Assembly (NCBI GenBank): GCA_016721735.1 | Contig: JADKHM010000011.1 | Coordinates: forward strand, 1 to 36,564 | Direction of reading: 5' to 3' | Length of the DNA stretch: 36,564 nucleotides | DNA from: Flavobacterium sp. | GTDB taxonomy: Bacteria > Bacteroidota > Bacteroidia > Flavobacteriales > Flavobacteriaceae | Part shown: positions 17,341 through 26,137 of the stretch, piece by piece | Position numbering within the stretch: the first letter of the stretch is position 1 | Layout: every line of letters starts with the position of its first letter | Notes under the pieces: generated by a model | What the model saw: only the letters and a program-made list of their open reading frames with translations | What the model was told of the DNA's origin: nothing | Databases searched by the model: none | Made by a program: the position numbers and the translations under genes

Positions 17341-18702
17341 ATGAAAACGCTTACTATACTTGCGACGCTATCGATCTTATTATTTAGTGCAACAAGCTTT
17401 GCACAAATGCACCGCCAAACTACCGTGATCCAAGAAACGGTAGTCGCTACCAATTTGAATGTGCCGTGGGACATGGAGTATGGCGCTGACGGCTGGATTT
17501 GGTTTACGGAATTGGCTGGAAATATCAAGAGAATGAATCCGACTACTTACGAAGTACAACAAGTCTTTGCTATTGGCGATGTGGCTCTTTTTGGGTTTAG
17601 TGTGGGCTTACATTCAATGGTTTTGGATCCTAATTTTACTACGTCACCTTATTTGTATGTGCATTATGCCAATACGACCACCAGTTCTAAAATCGTGCGG
17701 TATGAATATGATGCGACGAATAATACATTGCTCAATCCAACGATTATACTAGGGAATATTCTAGCCGGTGTTTCTCATAACGGCTCTCGCATGGTGATTG
17801 TAGATGATAAACTCTTTATTACTTTGGGCGATACGTATAACGCACCAGCGTTGGCGCAGAATTTGAATTCCATCAATGGCAAAGTACTCAGGATGAATTT
17901 GGATGGTAGCATTCCTGATGACAATCCGATTCCGGGAAGTTATATTTGGACCTTTGGCCACAGAAATCCACAAGGTTTGTGTTATGCCAATGGGATCATG
18001 TATAGCTCAGAGCACGGCACTGGCGCTAATGATGAAATGAATATCATTGAAGTAAACAGAAATTACGGCTGGTCGACCGTAGAAGGTGTTTGCAATACTA
18101 CTGCGGAAATAAATTTTTGTACAGCCAACAACGTCAAGGAACCGATTTGGTCATGGTCGCCGTCGATCGCGCCTTGTGGTATAGATTATTATCAAAATAA
18201 CGCTATTCCAGAATGGAGCAATTCGCTTTTGGTTGCGGTTTTGAAAAACAAACAATTGCTTCGTTTGCAATTAAGTGCAGATGGAACCCAAATTCTTGGG
18301 CAGACCGCATTAATTACTAATACCTACGGGAGGTTGCGCGATGTTTTGGTGATTCCGGATGGGCGTGTTTTTATTTGTACGTCGAACCGCGATTATACAG
18401 GCACTCCGATTACCACTGATGATCGCATTATTGAATTAAAAAATCCCGATGCACTTGGTGTAGTCAATCCAACTAAAAGCACCGTGTCCTTATATCCAGT
18501 GCCGTCGAGTCATATCCTGAACATCGCATCCGCTGGTAATATCGACTACACTTCAATCGTTGATATGGCGGGTAAAGAAGTTTATGCAGCGCCGTTTTCT
18601 GCAGCTGTAGATGTGAGTATGTTAGCTGCAGGGGTTTATAGTGTTTTGTTGTTTGATCGGGAGAAGGTTTTGGTGGAGCGGATTAAGATTTTGGTGAAGT
18701 AG
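17341..18702 (+). CDS. T9SS-secreted PQQ-type glucose/sorbosone dehydrogenase
   Basis: 453 residues. A Sec signal peptide (cut after SFAQ, about residue 22) is followed by a six-bladed propeller of the aldose sugar dehydrogenase (YliI/Asd) family: NVPWDMEYGADGWIWFTE, VSHNGSRM, KVLRMNLDGSIPDDNPIPG, GHRNPQGL, SSEHGTGANDEMNII and RNYGWSTVEG. The last 80 residues form a type A T9SS sorting domain (LYPVPSSHILNIASAGNIDY, ending ERIKILVK), so the enzyme is surface-anchored or released. It oxidises aldoses using PQQ and Ca2+. No PQQ synthesis genes are seen here; many Bacteroidota rely on external PQQ or have lost dependence. It stands alone as a transcription unit. Confidence 0.92.
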   Translation: MKTLTILATLSILLFSATSFAQMHRQTTVIQETVVATNLNVPWDMEYGADGWIWFTELAGNIKRMNPTTYEVQQVFAIGDVALFGFSVGLHSMVLDPNFTTSPYLYVHYANTTTSSKIVRYEYDATNNTLLNPTIILGNILAGVSHNGSRMVIVDDKLFITLGDTYNAPALAQNLNSINGKVLRMNLDGSIPDDNPIPGSYIWTFGHRNPQGLCYANGIMYSSEHGTGANDEMNIIEVNRNYGWSTVEGVCNTTAEINFCTANNVKEPIWSWSPSIAPCGIDYYQNNAIPEWSNSLLVAVLKNKQLLRLQLSADGTQILGQTALITNTYGRLRDVLVIPDGRVFICTSNRDYTGTPITTDDRIIELKNPDALGVVNPTKSTVSLYPVPSSHILNIASAGNIDYTSIVDMAGKEVYAAPFSAAVDVSMLAAGVYSVLLFDREKVLVERIKILVK

Positions 18703-18712
18703 GTGGGGGTTG

Positions 18713-18740
18713 TATGTTGTATGTTGTATGTTGTATGTTG
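18713..18740 (+). repeat. Heptanucleotide repeat array (TATGTTG x4)
   Basis: Four perfect tandem copies of TATGTTG directly after the sugar dehydrogenase gene. The same motif, more degenerate, occurs at 23433-23495, 24884-24932 and 27388-27422. Confidence 0.9.
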
Positions 18741-18797
18741 TGGCGCTATCGTTAATATCAACGCTATAATTCAGTATGGAAAATAGACTTCTTTTAC

Positions 18798-20258
18798 CTA
18801 TTCGGTATGATGCAGAAAATGGGATGCAATATTCAGCGGTCTCATGCTATAGCGCTTCTTATTTCGGTGTCCTCCGCTCTTATTTAGTATTTTCTTGAGC
18901 AATTTAATGGTGTCAATTATAAAATCACCTTTATTAAGCATTACACATTCTGCTTTGGCTGCATGTGCTGCATCCGTTACCTCGCTTCGGGTTGCTATCC
19001 CTAATTTGCTGAATGTTTCAAGAACCTGTGTTGCCCAAATCACGGGTGTGTTTGCCGCTTCACAAATCCATAAAATCTCATCTTGAATTTCGCTTAATCG
19101 TTCAACGCCAATTTCTACTGCTAGATCACCTCGTGCGATCATCACTCCAAATACTTCTTCTGTCATGGCTTCTAATAACAGTGATGGTAAATTGATCACT
19201 GCTTCGGGAGTTTCTATTTTCAAGATTAGTTTTGGAATTCTTTCATAGGATTTGAATGTCTCTTTTATAAGTTTAAGATCTGCCGTGTTTCTTAAAAAAC
19301 TACAGCCAGCCATGTCGGCGTTTGCAGCAATAAAGGGTATTGCTTTCAAATCCGTATCAGAGAGCACGGACAAGTCTAAGAAGGTGTCTGGCAGATTAAG
19401 TCCTTTCTCTTTCTTTAGGAATGATTTTTTAGAAGATATCCTTGTGATTTTCAAATACCTTATTCCTTTTGTTATTTTTACTATTCCTTCAAACTTGCCA
19501 TCATCAATAATTACTCTTTCGCCTTCGCTTAAGTGAGAAATAACGCCAGCTTCATAACAAGATATGGCTTTTTTGTTATGGTCTACATGCTCTCCCTTTT
19601 CGACAAGTATGATTTCCTGTCCAAGTGCTATTTTGAGTTTTCCAGTTTTTTTTCCTTTACCTGGTAAATCAACACGCATTTTCGGACCCGCTATATCCAT
19701 GTATATTTTACAAGGACAGCCGCTCTTTTCAGTAGCATGTTGTAGCGTTTGAATGAGTAGTTTCCAGTTTTTCTCATCACCATGGGCGCAGTTTATGCGT
19801 GCAACGTTCATTCCTGCTTTAAGTAAAGCGATTATTAGATTTACATCATTCTCAAAAGAATTATCCAATGTCACCATGATGTACGGCACGGCAGTTTCTT
19901 TTTTGAATCCGAAAAGGTCAGCTGTATTCTTGCTTAAAGTGTTTTGTGCAGCATGATAATCGAAGAGCGAGATGTCCTTTGTTTTTATCGTCGCACCAAT
20001 TCTTTGTCTGATAGATTGTATTTGCTTTAAGATATGACTTTCACAACTTGTTAGGCTTGATAGACCGGCTTGGTGCAAATCATCTTGGAGCAAACGAACA
20101 TCTTCGTTTCTTAATGCTAGATACTGGATAAGATTTACAGCACTTTTTTGCTGTGAAATAGGTAGTGATGAAATTAGTTTTTTTCGAATGAAGGCTGCCC
20201 TTGTTATCTTTTTTTCAAGCAGTTCCATTTCATTTTGAAGGCGGTTAAGATTTTCCAT
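18798..20258 (-). CDS. Atypical pyruvate-kinase-like protein with N-terminal helical extension
   Basis: About 486 residues from ATG 20258; a GTG at 20288 would add ten. Residues 1-125 are a helical extension unlike standard PykF/PykA. The rest is a pyruvate-kinase barrel plus B domain: VTLDNSFENDVNLI, GMNVARINCAHGD, DIAGPKMRV, LILKIETPEAV (substrate/Mg Lys-Glu), IARGDLAVEIG and WATQVLET. The usual Arg-Asn-SerHis run is altered (RINCAHG rather than RxNFSHG), and the C-terminal allosteric PK domain is missing. It may be a divergent PK isoform or a paralogue with another phosphoryl substrate. It lies 107 bp downstream of dnaE on the same strand, so it may be read with the mutagenesis genes. Confidence 0.8.
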   Translation of the reverse strand: MENLNRLQNEMELLEKKITRAAFIRKKLISSLPISQQKSAVNLIQYLALRNEDVRLLQDDLHQAGLSSLTSCESHILKQIQSIRQRIGATIKTKDISLFDYHAAQNTLSKNTADLFGFKKETAVPYIMVTLDNSFENDVNLIIALLKAGMNVARINCAHGDEKNWKLLIQTLQHATEKSGCPCKIYMDIAGPKMRVDLPGKGKKTGKLKIALGQEIILVEKGEHVDHNKKAISCYEAGVISHLSEGERVIIDDGKFEGIVKITKGIRYLKITRISSKKSFLKKEKGLNLPDTFLDLSVLSDTDLKAIPFIAANADMAGCSFLRNTADLKLIKETFKSYERIPKLILKIETPEAVINLPSLLLEAMTEEVFGVMIARGDLAVEIGVERLSEIQDEILWICEAANTPVIWATQVLETFSKLGIATRSEVTDAAHAAKAECVMLNKGDFIIDTIKLLKKILNKSGGHRNKKRYSMRPLNIASHFLHHTE

Positions 20259-20365
20259 ATTTTGATTATTGAAAGCAAATTTAACCACTACATGATTTTA
20301 AAAGGTGACAATTATCAGAACAAAAGTGATTTAACAATTACTTAACCGTAGCAATGAATGGTTTC

Positions 20366-23300
20366 TTAATCAGAGGAAATCATCTTATGTCGTGGCAATC
20401 CAATTTCATGTTCCTGCGGATAGGGCGCGCGATGCGTCATGCTGACATCTTCTCGGATGTGTTGGTGTACTTTGAATTGCTGCTCGTTCGAATTGGCATA
20501 ACGCGGGTCGGGAATAAAAGGCATTTTCGCCATTTTGGTGACGGTGATCGTGGGGAAGTGAAAATCGACTTCTACTTTACCCAATAGCAAATAGCAACCG
20601 CCTCCTTGAAACGGATATTGTTGCAAGCTGTCTGCGAAATGTGCTGTGTCGAAGAACTCGCCTTCGGCATCAACCCAAGTTCCGAAATACATATCGCCTC
20701 TTTTGGTTGGAACATGCTTTCGAGAGATTAAATACGCCAACATTTTTACGGTTTTTTTGTGGTACGCCAGCAGCTCTTTTGCCATCACATGTCCGCGGTA
20801 GCTGGTTTGTAGCAGATCGAAAGGGGAACATGACACCGGAAAACCCAAGAGTTCAATTTCATCAAAAGCATCCTCAAACGGCGCACGTTCTAGTTGCGGT
20901 AATTGATACGCTTTGACGGGTTCTTGCAGGAGCATGAGATTTCTGTTTTCTGGTTTGAAGTTGATGAGTAGCAAACGCGCCGCAACCAACAATTCGTTTT
21001 TGCTTTTTCCAGTAAACCGAAAGGCGCCAATAAAAATTAGAATCTGAATGCCTTCGATACCAATGGGAATGCGGTTGATGAAGTCTTCCAGCGATTGGTA
21101 GTCGCCGTTCTTTTCGCGTTCCGAAATGATTTGCATCGCCAGTTGATAAGCCAAACCTTCTAAATGCATCAATCCCAAATAGATGTCTTTACCATACAAA
21201 GTAGTTTCATAGTCGCTTTTGTTGACACAAGGATTGTGGATGTTGGCTCCCGACATTCTAGCTTCGTGTATATACACTTCCGTACGGTAAAAACCGCCTT
21301 GGTTGTTGATGACCGCCACCATAAACTCGATGGGATAATAGACTTTCAAATACAAACTTTGATAGCTTTCTACCGCATACGAAGCGGAGTGTGCTTTGCA
21401 AAACGAATAACCCGCAAAGGATTCTATTTGACGGTAAATCTCGTGACTCAATTGTTCGGGATGTCCTTTTCGCAAACACGACTGAAAGAAGTCGTCTTTT
21501 ACTTTTTGCAAGGCAGCTTTCGATCGTCCTTTGCCGCTCATCGCTCGGCGGAGAATATCACCGTCGGCTGCGGATAATCCACCATAGTGTAAAGCGATTT
21601 TAATCACATCTTCTTGATAGACCATAATGCCATAGGTTTCTCCGAGTTGCTCTTTGAAGACGTCGTGAAAATATTCAAACTGATCTGGAAAGTTGTGCCT
21701 GAAAATATACTCTTTCATCATCCCCGATTGTGCCACGCCAGGACGAATAATCGATGACGCCGCGACGAGGGTTTTGTAGTTGTCGCATTTGAGTCGACGT
21801 AACAATCCACGCATCGCTGGACTTTCAATATAAAAGCAACCGATGGTTTTCCCTCGACTGAGAAACTCGTTGGCTTTGGCTTCATTTTTTGAGAGCTTGG
21901 TGTTTCTAATATCGACGTTGATGCCTTGATTTTTTGCGACTAATTTTTTGCAATCGTCGATATGACCGATGCCTCTTTGACTTAAGATATCAAATTTTTC
22001 GAAGCCAATATCTTCCGCTACGTGCATGTCGAACAGCACAATGGGAAAACCTTTGGGTGGCATTTCGAGCACTGTATAGCTGGTGATGGGTTCTTCGGAA
22101 ATGAGTATGCCGCAGGAATGCATGCTCCGTTGGTTGGGGTATTTTTCGAGCAGCATGCCGTATTCCTGCACCATTTTGACCACCGCGTTTTTATCGTGTG
22201 TCGCCATGGGCTTGCGTGCTAAAGCGTCGAGTTCTTCTTTGGGCAAACCGAATACTTTGCCGACTTCTCGGAAGATGGAGCGGTATTTAAATTCGACATT
22301 GGTGCCACAAAAAGCAACGTGTTCTTTGCCGTAGCGGGTAAAGATATAGTCGAGGATGACATCGCGTTCTTTCCAGGACCAATCGATGTCGAAATCAGGT
22401 GGACTCTTGCGATTTTCGTTGAGGAACCGCTCGAAATAGAGGTCGAGTTCAATCGGGCAGATATCGGTAATCCCCAAACAATACGCGATAATGCTGTTGG
22501 CGCCACTACCACGACCGATGTGTAGGAATCCTCGGCTGTTGCTGTACCGGATGATGTCCCAAGTGATGAGGAAGTAGCCACTAAATTCCAGTTGATTGAT
22601 GACGCGCAATTCTTTTTCGACGCGTGCCAAGGCGACCTTATCGTTTTTGCCGTATCGCCATGCCAAACCTTCATAGGCGAGGGTGGTGAGTAGTGCCATG
22701 TCGTCTTTCTGATTGTTGGTATAGTATTTTTTGTTTTTGGGTGTCGTGAAGTCGAATTCAAAATGGCAGTTATCGATAATGTCTTGGGTGTTTTGGATGA
22801 TCTGCGGATAGTCGCTGTACTTCTCGAGGAGTTCGGCTATGGGAATCATCACATCGGTGTTGCTGCAATAATCTTCTGTCGTTAGTTTAGACAAGATGGT
22901 ATTGGTATCAATGGCACGCAGGATTTTATGCAAGTTGAATTCCTTTTTGGTACGGAAGGTCACGGGTTGCCAAACGACCATTTTTGGACTTTTGTTTTTC
23001 CATTTTGTCGCATATAATTTGGGCAATTGCTCGGGTCGGATGCCGATGTATTCGTGTGCTCGTAATTGCTGAGGTTCTTTTTCAAAACTATAGATGACAA
23101 ACACATTTTTGAAGTCGGGTGCTTGTTCCGGAAGCCGTGTATTGCTGAAGTTGTGCTGGGTGAGAAAGCGATTCATTTCCGCCAATCCCTCGTTATTTTT
23201 TGCCAACCCAACGTAGCGAAATTGGTTGTTATAACGGAATTCAATACCGACGAGGGGTTTGATGTTTACTGCTTTGCACTCTTTGATAAAATCATAAATG

Positions 23301-23428
23301 CCAGTGACGGTATTGATATCGGTGAGTGCCATCGCTTGTACGTTGCAGGCGGCAGCTTGTGTCACTAAGTCGGTGAGGGGAATGGTGCCGAAGCGGAGGG
23401 AATGGTAGGAGTGGGCGTTGAGGTACAT
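20366..23428 (-). CDS. dnaE2: DNA polymerase III alpha-type subunit, error-prone DnaE2-like
   Basis: 1020 residues from ATG 23428 (MYLNAHSYHS). An open frame reaching 23506 is only translated heptad repeat (NLQPTTYN units), so I reject that start. Domains: PHP at 1-200 (HSYHSLRFGTIPL, ALTDINTVTGI), the C-family polymerase core with catalytic PDFDID at 344-349 and FLHIGRGSGANSI, HHH region, and a C-terminal OB-like part (MAYLISRKHVPTKRGDMYFG). It is shorter than replicative DnaE. Together with dinB just upstream and a divergent S24 repressor it matches the DnaE2/Y-polymerase mutagenesis cassettes. It probably extends primers past lesions. ImuA and ImuB are not present; whether it is DnaE2 proper or a DnaE1-like paralogue needs phylogeny. 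Confidence 0.88.
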   Translation of the reverse strand: MYLNAHSYHSLRFGTIPLTDLVTQAAACNVQAMALTDINTVTGIYDFIKECKAVNIKPLVGIEFRYNNQFRYVGLAKNNEGLAEMNRFLTQHNFSNTRLPEQAPDFKNVFVIYSFEKEPQQLRAHEYIGIRPEQLPKLYATKWKNKSPKMVVWQPVTFRTKKEFNLHKILRAIDTNTILSKLTTEDYCSNTDVMIPIAELLEKYSDYPQIIQNTQDIIDNCHFEFDFTTPKNKKYYTNNQKDDMALLTTLAYEGLAWRYGKNDKVALARVEKELRVINQLEFSGYFLITWDIIRYSNSRGFLHIGRGSGANSIIAYCLGITDICPIELDLYFERFLNENRKSPPDFDIDWSWKERDVILDYIFTRYGKEHVAFCGTNVEFKYRSIFREVGKVFGLPKEELDALARKPMATHDKNAVVKMVQEYGMLLEKYPNQRSMHSCGILISEEPITSYTVLEMPPKGFPIVLFDMHVAEDIGFEKFDILSQRGIGHIDDCKKLVAKNQGINVDIRNTKLSKNEAKANEFLSRGKTIGCFYIESPAMRGLLRRLKCDNYKTLVAASSIIRPGVAQSGMMKEYIFRHNFPDQFEYFHDVFKEQLGETYGIMVYQEDVIKIALHYGGLSAADGDILRRAMSGKGRSKAALQKVKDDFFQSCLRKGHPEQLSHEIYRQIESFAGYSFCKAHSASYAVESYQSLYLKVYYPIEFMVAVINNQGGFYRTEVYIHEARMSGANIHNPCVNKSDYETTLYGKDIYLGLMHLEGLAYQLAMQIISEREKNGDYQSLEDFINRIPIGIEGIQILIFIGAFRFTGKSKNELLVAARLLLINFKPENRNLMLLQEPVKAYQLPQLERAPFEDAFDEIELLGFPVSCSPFDLLQTSYRGHVMAKELLAYHKKTVKMLAYLISRKHVPTKRGDMYFGTWVDAEGEFFDTAHFADSLQQYPFQGGGCYLLLGKVEVDFHFPTITVTKMAKMPFIPDPRYANSNEQQFKVHQHIREDVSMTHRAPYPQEHEIGLPRHKMISSD

Positions 23429-23432
23429 TTTA

Positions 23433-23495
23433 TATGTTGTATGTTGTAAGTTGTATGTTGTAAGTTGTAGGTTGTAAGTTGTAGGTTGTAAGTTG
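23433..23495. repeat. Heptanucleotide repeat array (TADGTTG x9) upstream of dnaE
   Basis: Nine consecutive 7-base units: TATGTTG, TATGTTG, TAAGTTG, TATGTTG, TAAGTTG, TAGGTTG, TAAGTTG, TAGGTTG, TAAGTTG. It begins 4 bp upstream of the dnaE start codon, so in the mRNA it is an ACAACUU-type unstructured leader. Confidence 0.92.
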
Positions 23496-23516
23496 TGGAA
23501 TTTCATTTAATATGAG

Positions 23517-23540
23517 CCCTTCGACTGCGCTCAGGGTGAC
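23517..23540. repeat. Dispersed CCCTTCGAC...GGGTGAC repeat
   Basis: Between dinB and dnaE the + strand reads CCCTTCGACTGCGCTCAGGG followed by TGAC. I recognise this as the motif GTCACCCTGAGCG-AGTCGAAGGG found scattered between genes in many bacterial phyla. CCCT and AGGG arms can pair. Next to it lie a CCTCGGGTG segment and an inverted heptad fragment (23691-23712). Its function is unknown. Confidence 0.6.
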
Positions 23541-23722
23541 AGCGGTTTTGGATTTTGAATTTTAGCTTCGCTCTGTTCGGCTGCGCCTCGGGTGGATTTT
23601 TCGATTTTAGTTATGAGTTATCAGTTACTTCATTAGGTTCTGGTTGTTTGTTATTCTCTGTCCTCTCTTGGATTTCAGTTGTAAACTGTCAACCCACAAC
23701 TTACAACTCCCAATACGACTTT

Positions 23723-24874
23723 CTAGAGTTTGTTTTTCAAAATGGTTCCTGCGCGGCCGACGGCGTTGAAACCGAATCGTTTTTTCATTTTATCCATGGC
23801 TTGGTAGAGTGCGATCATTTCTAGGGTGTCTTCGAAAAGGTTGATTTGATAGGTGCCGCGTACCAATCCGTTAAAATTGATTCCGATCATCCGCAGTCGC
23901 ATCCGGCGGTCGTAGAGTTTGTCGAACAGCTCGGTGACGATTTTGATCAATACATGATCCGCCGAAGTGTACGCAATGCTGCATTGCTTGGTTTGGGTGT
24001 CGAAATTGGCGTATTTGATTTTGACGACTACCGTTGAGGTCAGCCATTGTTCGGAACGCAATTGATACGCTAGTTTTTCGACCATGCCCACGAGAATGGC
24101 TTTCATCGTTTTGATATCGATAGAATCTTGTATAAACGTCTGTTCTGTAGATACGGATTTCCGTTCTTTATAAGGTTCAACTGGATTGTTATCGATGCCG
24201 TTGGCTTTTTTCCAGAGTTCAATGCCGTTTTTGCCAATCATTTGTTGGAGTACTTCGGCGGGCATTTCCGAGAGCGTTTGGATGGTTCTGATTCCGATTC
24301 TCGACAACAGTTGAAACGTAACATCACCAACCATGGGGATCTTTTTGACCGATAGTGGATTGAGAAACTGTCTCACTTGACTTTCCGGAATTTCGAGATT
24401 TCCTTTGGGTTTGCTTTCGCCAGTGCCGATTTTAGAAACGGTTTTGTTTACGGATAGCGCAAAACTGATGGGCAATCCGGTTTCTTTGGTGATGGTTTGC
24501 GCCAGCTCGTTGGTCCATTTGAAGCAACCGTAAAACTTGTCCATGCCTGTGATATCGAGATAGTGTTCATCGATGCTTGCTTTTTCTACAATCGGCGCTC
24601 TCTCTTCGATGATTTGGGTAACGGTAAAAGAGAGTTTCGAATACAATTCCATATCCCCTTTGATGATTTTAGCCTGTGGACACAATCGCATCGCCATTCG
24701 AATAGGCATGGCAGAACGAACGCCAAAAGTGCGTGCTTCGTAGGAACAAGAGGCTACTACACCTCGGTCGCCACCGCCTATGATTAGCGGAATTCCTTCT
24801 AATTTGGAATTGGTGAGCCTTTCGCAGGAGACGAAGAAGGTGTCGAGATCTAGATGTACGATGGCACGAGACAT
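23723..24874 (-). CDS. dinB: DNA polymerase IV, Y family (DinB)
   Basis: 383 residues, close to family length. Palm motifs: HLDLDTFF with Asp9 and Asp11, YEARTFGVRSAMP, and SIDEHYLD with catalytic Asp102/Glu103. The thumb HhH motif VKKIPMVGDVTFQLLSRIGI follows, and the little finger domain ends with a clamp-binding-like QINLF near residue 350. It replicates across lesions with low fidelity. It is followed after about 300 bp by dnaE on the same strand and faces the S24 repressor across a shared promoter region. A Bacteroidota -7 element, TAATTTTG, on the minus strand lies at 24947-24954. The gene is complete with all catalytic acids. Confidence 0.95.
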   Translation of the reverse strand: MSRAIVHLDLDTFFVSCERLTNSKLEGIPLIIGGGDRGVVASCSYEARTFGVRSAMPIRMAMRLCPQAKIIKGDMELYSKLSFTVTQIIEERAPIVEKASIDEHYLDITGMDKFYGCFKWTNELAQTITKETGLPISFALSVNKTVSKIGTGESKPKGNLEIPESQVRQFLNPLSVKKIPMVGDVTFQLLSRIGIRTIQTLSEMPAEVLQQMIGKNGIELWKKANGIDNNPVEPYKERKSVSTEQTFIQDSIDIKTMKAILVGMVEKLAYQLRSEQWLTSTVVVKIKYANFDTQTKQCSIAYTSADHVLIKIVTELFDKLYDRRMRLRMIGINFNGLVRGTYQINLFEDTLEMIALYQAMDKMKKRFGFNAVGRAGTILKNKL

Positions 24875-24883
24875 TTTGGGTTG

Positions 24884-24932
24884 AGGGTTGAGGGTTGTAT
24901 GTTGTAGGTTGTAAGTTGTATGTTATTGGTTG
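24884..24932. repeat. Heptanucleotide repeat array upstream of dinB
   Basis: Seven units: AGGGTTG, AGGGTTG, TATGTTG, TAGGTTG, TAAGTTG, TATGTTA, TTGGTTG, beginning 10 bp upstream of the dinB start codon. It is the same family as at 23433-23495 but more degraded. Confidence 0.85.
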
Positions 24933-24956
24933 TGGTTTATTTTTTACAAAATTAGA

Positions 24957-25004
24957 TTGATTTGATATAATTTGTATTATATTTGTTGATATTAATAATA
25001 TCAA
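24957..25004 (+). promoter_or_regulatory. Promoter and two palindromic operators of the S24 repressor / dinB intergenic region
   Basis: TATATTTG at 24978-24985 fits the Bacteroidota -7 element, with TTG at 24957-24959 about 18 bp upstream. Two palindromes overlap it: ATATAAT-TTGT-ATTATAT (24965-24982) and the perfect TTGATATTAATAATATCAA (24986-25004), which spans the likely transcription start and ends 8 bp before the repressor ATG at 25013. Such placement is classic for autorepression. The site also lies about 110 bp before dinB on the other strand. This is inferred; no binding data are used. Confidence 0.65.
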
Positions 25005-25012
25005 ATTTTATT

Positions 25013-25783
25013 ATGGCTGTATTTGCGGGTAATTTGAGATATCTGAGAGGAAAGAAGGAGCTATCGCAACAAAAGATAGCAGATGCTTTACGGATTAGTA
25101 GGGGACAATATCAGAAGTACGAGGATGGCGATTCGGAGGCTCCGTATCAGGTTTTGATTCGGATTTCGAAGTATTATGATGTCACGACCGATTTGTTGTT
25201 GACGGCAGATTTGACCAAAGTCACTTTAGAAAGTATGATGGCTATTGGGCAAAACCGCATGTTACTGCCGATTACGGTTGATGCCGAGAACAACGATCGG
25301 ATTGAAGTGGTTACCCACACGGCCAAAGCAGGATATCGGAGTGGTTATGCCGATCCGGAATTTATTGGTTCATTGCCTCAAATTTCCCTTTCCTTTTTAG
25401 GCGCCGGGAAGCATCGCGCTTTTCCTGTCGAAGGCGATTCGATGCCACCACATGAAGACGGTTCTTTTATTGTTGCCAAGTACGTCGAAAAACTGGGAGA
25501 TATTTTGGATGGTAAGACTTATATTGTGATTACCAAAGAAGACGGCATTGTTTACAAACGTTTGAACAAGAACGGGAAGAATTCGCTGTTGTTGAACTCA
25601 GACAATACTTTTTATGAGCCTTATAGCGTCAAGGCTTCGGAGGTTTTGGAGGTTTGGGAATATGTGTGCAATATTGGTAGAAGCGACCGCAAGACGGAAT
25701 TTAGTCCAGATCAGGTTACTTCGTTGTTGATGGAAATGCGTAGTGAACTCCGAGAAGTGAAAGCCAAAATGAATAACGCTTAA
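25013..25783 (+). CDS. LexA/CI-like XRE-S24 self-cleaving repressor
   Basis: I take ATG 25013 (MAVFAGNLRYLRG), giving 256 residues; the ten residues upstream in the open frame are in the operator. An XRE helix-turn-helix occupies about 8-60 (LSQQKIADALRISRGQYQKY). The peptidase S24 domain follows, with an Ala106-Gly107 cleavage site in AKAGYR, nucleophile Ser143 in EGDSMPP and general base Lys182 in VYKRL, 39 residues apart much as in LexA. RecA-stimulated autocleavage is expected, releasing the palindromic operators upstream and derepressing dinB and possibly the polymerase genes. The C-terminus is a coiled stretch (LLMEMRSELREVKAKMNNA). It is not canonical LexA, because the DNA-binding half is XRE rather than winged helix. 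Confidence 0.92.
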   Translation: MAVFAGNLRYLRGKKELSQQKIADALRISRGQYQKYEDGDSEAPYQVLIRISKYYDVTTDLLLTADLTKVTLESMMAIGQNRMLLPITVDAENNDRIEVVTHTAKAGYRSGYADPEFIGSLPQISLSFLGAGKHRAFPVEGDSMPPHEDGSFIVAKYVEKLGDILDGKTYIVITKEDGIVYKRLNKNGKNSLLLNSDNTFYEPYSVKASEVLEVWEYVCNIGRSDRKTEFSPDQVTSLLMEMRSELREVKAKMNNA

Positions 25784-25825
25784 TCTTTTGTGGACAATTA
25801 AAAGGCATTCAGAATTTGAGAATGG

Positions 25826-25950
25826 AACCACATAGAAACATAGAAAAAGGAAGAATGTAAAGACCAATTATTGGTTCACATAGCTATGATTTTCTAAAAA
25901 AAAGTGAAAAGCCTTGACAATTTTCATAAGAACTATGTTTCTATGTGGTT
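25826..25950. repeat. Small inverted-repeat element (MITE-like)
   Basis: AACCACATAGAAACATAG (25826-25843) and its exact reverse complement CTATGTTTCTATGTGGTT (25933-25950) bound a 125-bp AT-rich segment with no gene. A partial internal copy (CACATAGCTATG) lies near 25879. Perfect 18-bp terminal repeats with a noncoding body fit a MITE or a folded structured repeat. No target-site duplication is obvious. Confidence 0.7.
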
Positions 25951-25982
25951 AAAAAAAATTGTAAAGCCAGACTAGTCAATAT

Positions 25983-26069
25983 CTAATCCGCCGGAAACCC
26001 AATAATCGATGGTTGGTATTTAGGGAAGGTAAACTCTATTGGATGGTTCTTAGTGGCTAGCCACGCGTT
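25983..26069 (-). pseudogene. Remnant of a SRAP gene 3' end
   Basis: The minus strand encodes AWLATKNHPIEFTFPKYQP followed by SIIGFPAD and a TAG stop. This matches the C-terminus of the complete SRAP protein at 26750-27388 (AWLDAKNHPMEFAFPKYQP, AIIGFPAD) with a few substitutions. Similarity stops at 26069 at the GTTATGTCGC junction. It is a scar of an older, diverged SRAP copy, now separated from the full gene by the HigBA module. Confidence 0.85.
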
Positions 26070-26137
26070 ATGTCGCATTGTGTTGCACAGAAAAAAACAA
26101 TTACTTACCTTTGACGTTAGTATTTAAAATTTAAGCC

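Noticed and set aside
18713..18740. Possible CRISPR array in the heptad repeats
   Set aside because: Units are contiguous 7-mers without spacers and there are no cas genes.
20366..23428. Replicative DnaE
   Set aside because: Shorter than the usual replicative copy, and it is grouped with dinB and a repressor; not fully excluded.
23429..23506. Upstream extension of the DnaE frame (NLQPTTYN units)
   Set aside because: Translated heptad repeats; the PHP domain starts at MYLNAHSYHS (23428).
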